Positions 34,480 to 40,956 of a DNA stretch of 46,956 nt are shown here, in pieces. The stretch lies in assembly GCA_030540075.1 (NCBI GenBank), contig JAUNWX010000015.1, forward strand, positions 1 to 46,956, written 5' to 3'. The DNA is from Lachnospiraceae bacterium (GTDB lineage Bacteria > Bacillota > Clostridia > Lachnospirales > Lachnospiraceae). The notes under the pieces were generated by a model. The model was not told the origin of the DNA. It did no database searches and saw nothing but the letters and a program-made list of their open reading frames with translations. A program made the position numbers and the translations under genes. Position 1 is the stretch's first letter. Every line of letters begins with the position of its first letter.

Positions 34480-35265
34480 ATGATCGAAATCAAATCAAAA
34501 CGTGAAATCGAACTGATGCGTGAGGCAGGCAAGATTCTCTTCGAGATGCACAACCGTCTCGGAGAGAAGATCGCCCCTGGTATCAGCACGAAGGAACTGG
34601 ATGAACTGGCCGAGGGCATCATGCGGAAGCTCGGTGGCTTCCCGAGCATGAAGGGTTTATATGACTTCCCGGGAACCTGCTGCATCTCCGTCAACGAAGA
34701 AGTTATCCATGGTATCCCTGATCGCCATGTGATTCTGAAGGATGGTGATATCGTTTCCATCGACACCTGCACCAGCTACCATGGCTATAATGCAGATGCG
34801 ACCAGAACCTGGGCAGTGGGTGAGATTTCCGAGGATGCGAAGCGGGTGATCAGAGTCTGCCAGCAGAGCTTCTTCGAAGGTATGAAGCAGGCCGTTGCCG
34901 GTAATCATCTGAATGATATTACAGCGGCCATCGGTAATTATGTAGAGTCTCAGGGCTGTGGCATCCTGAGAGAATACTGCGGACATGGTATCGGAGCGGA
35001 GATCCATCAGGATCCGGAAATTCCGAACTATGATATGCATCGGAAAGGCCCGAAGCTCTGCGCCGGTATGACGCTGGCGGTGGAGCCGATGATCACTTTA
35101 GGATCACCGATCTGCCATACACGGGATAACGGCTGGAATGTCGTTCCGGATGACGGCAGTCTTTCCTGCCACTATGAAAACACGATTCTCATCACCGACG
35201 GTGAGCCGGAGATTCTGACGATGCCGGGTGAGGATAAGAGTTTATTAATCACATTAAATAAATAA
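34480..35265 (+). CDS. map: Methionine aminopeptidase, type I
   Basis: Removes the initiator methionine from new proteins. 261 residues, slightly longer than Bacillus MapA (248). The metal ligands are in the expected order: D95 (SIDTCT), D106 (ADATRTW), H169 (CGHGIGAEIHQDP), then glutamates in AVEPMIT and CHYENTIL. No N-terminal SEC-C zinc tag is seen. GAAAGAAG precedes the ATG; infA follows after 13 bases. Confidence 0.96.
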   Translation: MIEIKSKREIELMREAGKILFEMHNRLGEKIAPGISTKELDELAEGIMRKLGGFPSMKGLYDFPGTCCISVNEEVIHGIPDRHVILKDGDIVSIDTCTSYHGYNADATRTWAVGEISEDAKRVIRVCQQSFFEGMKQAVAGNHLNDITAAIGNYVESQGCGILREYCGHGIGAEIHQDPEIPNYDMHRKGPKLCAGMTLAVEPMITLGSPICHTRDNGWNVVPDDGSLSCHYENTILITDGEPEILTMPGEDKSLLITLNK

Positions 35266-35278
35266 GAAGGAGAACTGA

Positions 35279-35497
35279 ATGTCTAAATCAGATGTAATCG
35301 AGATTACTGGCAAAGTAATTGAAAAACTTCCGAATGCCATGTTCCAGGTTGAGCTTGAGAATGGCCATCAGGTGCTGGCACATATTTCCGGAAAGCTTCG
35401 TATGAATTACATTCGAATTCTTCCAGGAGACAAGGTGACCATCGAACTTTCACCGTACGACCTTTCTAAGGGACGTATCATCTGGAGAGACAAATAA
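35279..35497 (+). CDS. infA: Translation initiation factor IF-1
   Basis: 72 residues, the standard size. An S1-like OB fold blocks the A site during initiation. [20 protein letters not shown] and [20 protein letters not shown] are diagnostic; the ending KGRIIWRDK has W in place of the usual TYR segment. AGAAGGAG precedes the ATG. The KOW-domain protein often found between map and infA in Clostridia is absent. Confidence 0.96.
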   Translation: MSKSDVIEITGKVIEKLPNAMFQVELENGHQVLAHISGKLRMNYIRILPGDKVTIELSPYDLSKGRIIWRDK

Positions 35498-35533
35498 AGC
35501 GGTCGATATTCTTACAATTCCTTTAAAAAGGGC

Positions 35534-35562
35534 TTTACATTAGTGGAGCGTTTTGTTAGAAT
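35534..35562 (+). promoter_or_regulatory. Internal promoter before rpmJ
   Basis: TTTACA (35534-35539), 17-base spacer, TAGAAT (35557-35562). It would drive rpmJ-rpsM-rpsK-rpsD-rpoA-rplQ independently of the upstream genes. Confidence 0.65.
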
Positions 35563-35608
35563 GATACGGCAACTTTGTTCGAATTCGTTATTAGAAAGGG
35601 GAATTACT

Positions 35609-35722
35609 ATGAAGGTAAGATCATCAGTAAAGCCTATCTGCGAGAAATGCAAAGTCATCAAGCGGAAAGGCTCTATCAGAATTATCTGCGAAAACCCTAA
35701 GCACAAGCAGAGACAAGGTTAA
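35609..35722 (+). CDS. rpmJ: Ribosomal protein L36, zinc-binding type
   Basis: 37 residues, the standard length. [20 protein letters not shown] begins the protein; C11, C14, C27 and H32 fit the zinc site of the C+ form. GAAAGGGG lies before the ATG. Usual place between infA and rpsM. Confidence 0.95.
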   Translation: MKVRSSVKPICEKCKVIKRKGSIRIICENPKHKQRQG

Positions 35723-35743
35723 TTTTTACAGGAGGAAACAAAA

Positions 35744-36112
35744 ATGGCTCGTATTGCAGGTGTCGATTTACCGAGAGAGAAGCGTATCGAGATTGGTCTG
35801 ACATACATTTATGGTATCGGTCAGTCCAGTGCTGATAAGATTCTCGCGGCAACAGGCGTTAACCCTGACACACGTGTTAAGGATCTCACTGACGATGAAG
35901 TCAAGGAGCTTGCGAACTACATCGCTGAGCACCAGGTAGTAGAAGGTGACCTCAGAAGATCAACAGCTCTGGACATCAAGAGACTTCAGGAGATCGGCTG
36001 CTACCGTGGCATCCGTCACAGAAGAGGCCTTCCGGTTAGAGGTCAGAAGACCAAGACCAATGCCAGAACACGTAAGGGACCGCGTAAGACTGTTGCTAAC
36101 AAGAAGAAGTAA
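35744..36112 (+). CDS. rpsM: Ribosomal protein S13
   Basis: 122 residues. S13 bridges the subunits and contacts P-site t[29 protein letters not shown] and [19 protein letters not shown] are signatures. ACAGGAGG precedes the ATG. A 142-base gap with hairpins separates it from rpsK. Confidence 0.97.
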   Translation: MARIAGVDLPREKRIEIGLTYIYGIGQSSADKILAATGVNPDTRVKDLTDDEVKELANYIAEHQVVEGDLRRSTALDIKRLQEIGCYRGIRHRRGLPVRGQKTKTNARTRKGPRKTVANKKK

Positions 36113-36254
36113 TCTTTTAGAGAGTATTCTTCTTTAAGGTAAGAGAAAGTCCAGATCAGAAATGATCACTCTGATGTAGAATCAGAAGTAACTATTGTGA
36201 TCTTCATGTTTTAAATACAGGAAGACAGAAAAAGGAAAGTAGGTTAGTTTTAAT
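36113..36254 (+). other. Hairpin-containing gap between rpsM and rpsK
   Basis: 142 bases where these genes normally nearly touch. GATCA/TGATC and CTGAT/ATCAG hairpins lie near 36153-36187. No promoter of good quality was seen. Confidence 0.4.
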
Positions 36255-36644
36255 ATGGCGTCAGGTAAGAGAATTACAAAGAAGCGCGTGAAGAAAAACG
36301 TTGAACGCGGACAGGCACATATTCAGGCATCTTTCAACAACACTATCGTTACACTGACAGATGCTGAAGGAAACGCTCTTTCATGGGCAAGTGCTGGTGG
36401 TCTTGGTTTCAAGGGTTCAAGAAAATCTACTCCATATGCAGCTCAGATGGCTGCTGAAACTGCTGTTAAGGCAGCTTTAGTACACGGCTTAAAGTATGTG
36501 GATGTAAGTGTTAAGGGACCAGGATCAGGACGTGAGGCAGCTATTCGTGCACTCCAGGCAAATGGTCTCGAGGTTACTTCCATCAAGGATGTAACACCGG
36601 TTCCACACAACGGATGCCGTCCACCAAAGCGCAGAAGAGTATAA
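36255..36644 (+). CDS. rpsK: Ribosomal protein S11
   Basis: 129 residues. S11 lies on the platform near the E site. [38 protein letters not shown] and the ending [16 protein letters not shown] are diagnostic. AAAAAGGAAAG is the nearest ribosome binding site and stands rather far (about 18 bases) from the ATG. Confidence 0.97.
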   Translation: MASGKRITKKRVKKNVERGQAHIQASFNNTIVTLTDAEGNALSWASAGGLGFKGSRKSTPYAAQMAAETAVKAALVHGLKYVDVSVKGPGSGREAAIRALQANGLEVTSIKDVTPVPHNGCRPPKRRRV

Positions 36645-36680
36645 TCTCAGTATTTCTGGATTATCTTGAATTGATTCACC

Positions 36681-36743
36681 ACAGACATAGGCCGCAGTAT
36701 GTATAAAATAGCGGCAGATCTGTCCGATGAAGCCTATGGGTGT
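36681..36743 (+). promoter_or_regulatory. Putative S4-type leader structure before rpsD
   Basis: ACA-GA-CATAGGC (36681-36692) pairs with GCCTATG-GG-TGT (36732-36743), and an inner CCGC/GCGG stem caps a loop. It lies in a 146-base gap between rpsK and rpsD. S4 is a known translational repressor of its own mRNA in several bacteria, which makes this a likely binding site; not tested. Confidence 0.45.
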
Positions 36744-36790
36744 AAAGGACGTATCACGTAAATTACTTGATATTATAAGGAGAAAGAATT

Positions 36791-37384
36791 ATGGCAGTTG
36801 ACAAAACTCCCGTACTTAAAAGATGCAGGTCACTCGGACTTGACCCTGTATTCTTAGGATATGATAAGAAGTCTAACAGACAGCTCAGAAACCAGCGTCG
36901 TAAGATGTCTGAGTACGGTCTTCAGCTTCGTGAGAAGCAGAAGGCAAAGTTCATCTACGGCGTACTTGAGAAGCCTTTCCGTAACTACTATGCAAAGGCT
37001 AACCAGATGAAGGGCCAGACCGGTACCAACCTCATGGTTCTTCTTGAGTCTCGTCTGGATAATGTGATCTTCCGTATGGGCCTTGCTCGTACTCGTCGTG
37101 AGGCACGTCAGATCGTTGATCACAGACTCATCACTGTAAATGGAAAGGTTGTTAACATTCCTTCCTACCTTGTATCCGCTGGCGACGTAGTTGCTGTCAA
37201 GGAGTCCAAGAAGTCTCTTCAGAGATTCAAGGATATCCTCGAGGTTACCAACGGCCGTATGGTTCCGGCATGGATCGATTGCGACCAGGAGAACCTCAAG
37301 GCGACTGTAAAGCAGCTTCCTTCCAGAGAGGAAATCGACGTTCCAGTAAACGAGATGCTGATCGTCGAGTTGTATTCGAAATAA
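36791..37384 (+). CDS. rpsD: Ribosomal protein S4
   Basis: 197 residues. S4 starts 16S rRNA assembly and helps decoding accuracy. It lacks the N-terminal cysteine cluster (zinc-free form). RDNVIFRMGLA-like LESRLDNVIFRMGLARTRRE is the S4 RNA-binding domain and ITVNGKVVNIPSYLVSAGDV its second part. TAAGGAG precedes the ATG. It lies inside the alpha cluster here, not alone as in Bacillus. Confidence 0.97.
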   Translation: MAVDKTPVLKRCRSLGLDPVFLGYDKKSNRQLRNQRRKMSEYGLQLREKQKAKFIYGVLEKPFRNYYAKANQMKGQTGTNLMVLLESRLDNVIFRMGLARTRREARQIVDHRLITVNGKVVNIPSYLVSAGDVVAVKESKKSLQRFKDILEVTNGRMVPAWIDCDQENLKATVKQLPSREEIDVPVNEMLIVELYSK

Positions 37385-37410
37385 TTAGCCTGCAATAAAG
37401 GAGGCATTGC

Positions 37411-38367
37411 ATGTTCGATTTTGAGAAACCAAACATTGAGATTGTTGAGATTTCAGATGATAAGAAGTACGGCAGATTCGTATGCGAGCCGCTGGAAAGA
37501 GGCTACGGTACTACACTGGGCAATGCGCTGAAGCGCATCATGCTCTCCGCTCTGACCGGTGCTGCAGTTTCTCAGGTCAAGATTACCGGTGCCGATCGGG
37601 ATGGCGATGCGATCCCGGGTGTAAAGGAGTCTCTGACTGAGGTCATCATGAACCTTAAGAGTCTCGAGATTCAGAACACTTCAGCCTCCGATGACGCAAT
37701 GGTTGTTTATCTTTCGCATGTGGGTGAGGGCGTCGTTACGGCGTCCGACATCCAGCTGGTTGAGGGTCTGGAGATCCTGAATCCGGAGCAGAAGATTGCA
37801 ACTCTTGACGCCCAGGATGCTAAGCTCGAGATGGAAATCACCATCACAACGGGCAGAGGCTATGTCGGTGCAGATCGTTCCAGAGCCGCAGAACTTCCGG
37901 AAGGAGTTTTCGACGTGGATGCGATCTACACACCAGTAGAGCGTGTAAATATGGCCATCAGCAATACGCGTGTCGGTAACAAGATCGATTACGATAAGCT
38001 GACACTGGATGTATTTACCAGCGGTAAGATGAGCCCGGATGATGCTGTTTCTGAAGCAGCGAAGATTCTCTCCGAGCATCTGACACTCTTCATTGATCTG
38101 TCTCAGAATACGCAGACGACCGAAGTTATGGTTGAGAAGCCGGTCGACGGTAAGGAGCGTATCCTCGAGATGAACATCGATGAGCTGGAGCTTTCCGTTC
38201 GCTCATATAACTGTCTCAAGAGAGCCGGTATCAACACCGTACAGCAGCTCTGTGCGAAGACACCGGATGATATGATGAAGGTTCGTAACCTGGGCCGTAA
38301 GTCACTTGAGGAAGTTCTTGCAAAACTGAAGGAGTTAAATCTCAGCCTTTCCACTCAGGAGGAGTGA
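37411..38367 (+). CDS. rpoA: RNA polymerase alpha subunit
   Basis: 318 residues. The N-terminal domain that assembles the core enzyme has EPLERGYGTTLGNALKRIML and VKESLTEVIMNLK. The C-terminal domain, which contacts UP elements and activators, has LELSVRSYNCLKRAGINTV and RNLGRKSLEEVLAKL. AAAGGAGG precedes the ATG. An autonomously folding hairpin lies in the gap after it. Confidence 0.97.
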   Translation: MFDFEKPNIEIVEISDDKKYGRFVCEPLERGYGTTLGNALKRIMLSALTGAAVSQVKITGADRDGDAIPGVKESLTEVIMNLKSLEIQNTSASDDAMVVYLSHVGEGVVTASDIQLVEGLEILNPEQKIATLDAQDAKLEMEITITTGRGYVGADRSRAAELPEGVFDVDAIYTPVERVNMAISNTRVGNKIDYDKLTLDVFTSGKMSPDDAVSEAAKILSEHLTLFIDLSQNTQTTEVMVEKPVDGKERILEMNIDELELSVRSYNCLKRAGINTVQQLCAKTPDDMMKVRNLGRKSLEEVLAKLKELNLSLSTQEE

Positions 38368-38391
38368 TCCATCCGGGATGGTCTGATTCGT

Positions 38392-38407
38392 CTGCAGGGA
38401 GCTGCAG
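38392..38407 (+). other. Hairpin between rpoA and rplQ
   Basis: CTGCAG-GGAG-CTGCAG, framed further out by GGTCT (about 38379) and AGACC (about 38433). No T-run follows. Confidence 0.4.
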
Positions 38408-38463
38408 AAGCTGAGATACAGAAAAACCGGTAAGACCGAAGTGCACGGTGGGGGAAATAGATT

Positions 38464-39000
38464 ATGTCAAATTATAGAAAGTTAGGTAGAGAGTCCAGCC
38501 AGAGACAGGCAATGCTTCGCGCACTGACCACTTCTCTGATCGCAAACGGCAAGATCGTTACGACCGAGGCTCGTGCTAAGGAAGTTCGTAAGCAGGCTGA
38601 GAAGCTGATCGCACTTGCAGTTCGTGAGAAGGACAACTACGAAGAGGTTACCGTTAAGGCTAAGGTTGCTCGTAAGGACGCCGATGGCAAGCGTGTAAAG
38701 GAAGTAGTTGATGGTAAGAAGGTTACCGTTTATGACGAGATCGAGAAGACCATCAAGAAGGATAAGCCATCCAGACTTCACGCACGTCGTCAGATGCTTG
38801 CATACCTTTATCCGGTAACAGAGGTTCCTGCAGCCAAGGCTGGTCAGAAGAAGAACACCAAGAGTGTTGATCTCGCTGCAAAGCTTTTCGACGAGTACGG
38901 TGCGAAGTATGCTACTCGTAACGGTGGTTACACTCGTATCGTAAAGATCGGTCTCCGTAAGGGTGACGCTGCGATGGAGGTTCTTCTTGAGCTCGTTTAA
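38464..39000 (+). CDS. rplQ: Ribosomal protein L17 with an internal insertion
   Basis: 178 residues, about 58 longer than Bacillus L17 (120). The N-terminal half ([20 protein letters not shown]) and the C-terminal half ([20 protein letters not shown]) are normal. The extra residues, roughly 55-100, lie between the helix ending [10 protein letters not shown] and the conserved [13 protein letters not shown], and are rich in K, V and D ([19 protein letters not shown] is part). L17 sits near the tunnel exit, so the insert probably projects on the ribosome surface. The ribosome binding site GGTGGGGG is unusual. Last ribosomal gene of the main cluster. Confidence 0.95.
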   Translation: MSNYRKLGRESSQRQAMLRALTTSLIANGKIVTTEARAKEVRKQAEKLIALAVREKDNYEEVTVKAKVARKDADGKRVKEVVDGKKVTVYDEIEKTIKKDKPSRLHARRQMLAYLYPVTEVPAAKAGQKKNTKSVDLAAKLFDEYGAKYATRNGGYTRIVKIGLRKGDAAMEVLLELV

Positions 39001-39026
39001 TGCTTAAGAGAACATCAGGCGATATT

Positions 39027-39066
39027 TAAGACGAAATCATCTTCGGATGGTTTCGTCTTTTGCTTT
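39027..39066 (+). terminator. Terminator of the alpha cluster
   Basis: AAGACGAAATCATC pairs with GATGGTTTCGTCTT around a TTCG loop; tail TTTTGCTTT. Confidence 0.92.
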
Positions 39067-39080
39067 ATGTGGAGAGGTAA

Positions 39081-39124
39081 CAGTTCACACCGTTGCCTCT
39101 CCTCCGGCTCCCCGGTCTGAACAG
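39081..39124. repeat. Small stem-loop repeat, copy 2
   Basis: CAGTTC (39081-39086) and GAACAG (39119-39124) frame a core with CCTCCGGCTCCCC (39101-39113), the same 13 bases as copy 1. An inner ACCG/CGGT pair exists here; copy 1 has AGTG/CACT-like pairing in the same place. Confidence 0.5.
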
Positions 39125-39164
39125 TATCTCTGTGGTGCGTCAGAATTTCGTAAACTATTTGAGA

Positions 39165-39192
39165 TTGATTGTTGATACAGGTCTAGTATACT
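39165..39192 (+). promoter_or_regulatory. Promoter of the second cell-wall-binding protein gene
   Basis: TTGATT (39165-39170), 16-base spacer, TATACT (39187-39192); the ribosome binding site GGGAGG follows at about 39211. Confidence 0.6.
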
Positions 39193-39221
39193 TAGGATAG
39201 AGAAGAAGCAGGGAGGTCTGT

Positions 39222-40796
39222 ATGAAAAGTCGTATGAAAAAACAGAAGGGGCAGCGTGCGAAGCGATCTGTATGGCATGGCATGATTCTGCTCATGATGC
39301 TTCTGATGATGAGCCTGACCGCATGGGCGGCGGATCGAAATGCCCGTATCAACAGTGTGAAGATCACGGTTTCTGATTACCTGAAGGATCTGAGCCTCGA
39401 GGGTGGAGACGATGATCTTCCGTCCCTGTCCGAGAGTGATTTCGCTGTTCCGGATACCGACCAGTATGTCATCGACAGTGCAGAGTGGTATGGCACGAAC
39501 GGCAGCCTCACGGTGGGCGCGCAGCCGAAGGTTCTTCTGTACCTTTCAGCGCAGGAGAAGGAACGCTCGAACGGTTACAGTACCTTCTACTACTTCACCG
39601 GCTCGTATAACAGCTCAAATGTCCGCATCAGCGGCGGTACCTTCGTGTCGGCCCAGACCGTCGGAAACTATGGACTGCGTGTCGTTCTTTCACTGAAGGG
39701 GATTAAGGGGACCTACGGAGAGCCGGTCAGCCCTTGCTGGAGTACGGCCCTCGGTATGGCGACCTGGGGTCAGCCGACGATGAGTTCCGGCTACTATAAA
39801 GTCACGCTCTATCGGGATGGCAGCCGTGTCGCGACGATCACGACGGATCAGACGAACCTGAACCTCTATCCATATATGACACGGGCCGGCGGGTACTACT
39901 TCGAGGTCAGCAGTGTACCGTATGGCACGAACCAGAGCGGCGGACAGGCTTCCCTTGGCATCCAGTCCGACAGCGTGATCATAACAGAGAGTCAGATCTC
40001 CTCAGGCTCCGGTCAGTACCCGAATGGCACGTATATCCTGAATCAGAACCAGAGCCAGAACCAGAACATCACAAATATATATGGCACCGGTACGAACGGT
40101 ACGAGCACCGGCGTCGACCTCTATAATTCCGGCACCTCCTATACGGTGTACAATGCAAACACCGGGCACACGAGCACCCTCCCGGGGGTGAACCTCGGTA
40201 CCGGAACCGGCACCACGACCGGCACGAACACGCTCGGCACAGGAAACAACACGAGCTATACGGTGTACGGTGATACGACGAGTGGCAGTACACAGTCCCA
40301 GGGTGTGCTCAGCGGCAGCTGGTATAAGAGTGGTGGCAGCTGGTACTTCCGCACCGTGAACGGTCAGAACATGGCGAACACCTGGCTCCTCTGGCAGGAT
40401 CACTACTATCGCTTCGATGCGAGCGGACGCATGCTGACCGGCTTCTACACCGACACCAACGGTGCCACCTATTACCTCCGGGATTCCGGCGCGATGAAGG
40501 TCTCCTGGGCCGTCATCAACGGCGCATGGTACTACTTCAACCCGGCCGAAGGCCCATACTACGGTATGATGTTTAAAAACCAGATCGCCAACGTCGGATC
40601 AAAGACCTACTACTTCGACCACGACGGACGCATGCGTACCGGCTGGGTCATCATGAAGGACAGCAGCAACCAGGACCAGTACTACTACTTCTATCCGAAG
40701 ACCTCGGAAAACGACAGCAATTACGGCCACATGGCGAAAAGTACCACCGTCCTCGGTGGGTACACCATCGCCGCCGACGGCCACTGGGTGCACTGA
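39222..40796 (+). CDS. Secreted cell-wall-binding repeat protein with Gly/Thr-rich linker
   Basis: 524 residues. A basic N-terminus and hydrophobic core (MILLMMLLMMSLT) form a signal peptide cleaved after A36 in AWA. Residues about 38-265 form two beta-rich domains I do not recognise. A linker of Q, N, G and T (about 270-365; QNQSQNQNITNIYGTGTNGT is part) leads to choline-binding-type repeats (about 366-524): GSWYKSGGSWYFR, YRFDASGRMLTGFY, YYFDHDGRMRTGWV. It should attach to the wall by these repeats and display the N-terminal domains. No catalytic motif is seen. ATG 39222 follows GGGAGG. It separates rplQ from the ECF genes, which usually come next, and ends in its own terminator. Confidence 0.87.
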   Translation: MKSRMKKQKGQRAKRSVWHGMILLMMLLMMSLTAWAADRNARINSVKITVSDYLKDLSLEGGDDDLPSLSESDFAVPDTDQYVIDSAEWYGTNGSLTVGAQPKVLLYLSAQEKERSNGYSTFYYFTGSYNSSNVRISGGTFVSAQTVGNYGLRVVLSLKGIKGTYGEPVSPCWSTALGMATWGQPTMSSGYYKVTLYRDGSRVATITTDQTNLNLYPYMTRAGGYYFEVSSVPYGTNQSGGQASLGIQSDSVIITESQISSGSGQYPNGTYILNQNQSQNQNITNIYGTGTNGTSTGVDLYNSGTSYTVYNANTGHTSTLPGVNLGTGTGTTTGTNTLGTGNNTSYTVYGDTTSGSTQSQGVLSGSWYKSGGSWYFRTVNGQNMANTWLLWQDHYYRFDASGRMLTGFYTDTNGATYYLRDSGAMKVSWAVINGAWYYFNPAEGPYYGMMFKNQIANVGSKTYYFDHDGRMRTGWVIMKDSSNQDQYYYFYPKTSENDSNYGHMAKSTTVLGGYTIAADGHWVH

Positions 40797-40861
40797 TTCA
40801 GAAACACATACCGGACAGTACCCATCGACGGAGACTTTTAAAAAGTTTAAAAAATGTATGA

Positions 40862-40896
40862 AAGAGCGGACCGCAGGGGTCCGCTCTTGTGTTTTC
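40862..40896 (+). terminator. Terminator after the second cell-wall-binding protein gene
   Basis: AAGAGCGGACC (40862-40872) pairs with GGTCCGCTCTT (40878-40888); tail GTGTTTT. Its tail overlaps the -35 box of the next promoter. Confidence 0.88.
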
Positions 40897-40915
40897 CAGC
40901 CGTTTTTAATATACT
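40887..40915 (+). promoter_or_regulatory. Promoter of the ecfA-ecfT-truA operon
   Basis: TTGTGT (40887-40892), 17-base spacer, TATACT (40910-40915). The -35 box uses the last bases of the preceding terminator stem. Confidence 0.55.
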
Positions 40916-40956
40916 AATTGAGCTATAAACCACAAAGCTGATATGAGGTTAACAAA

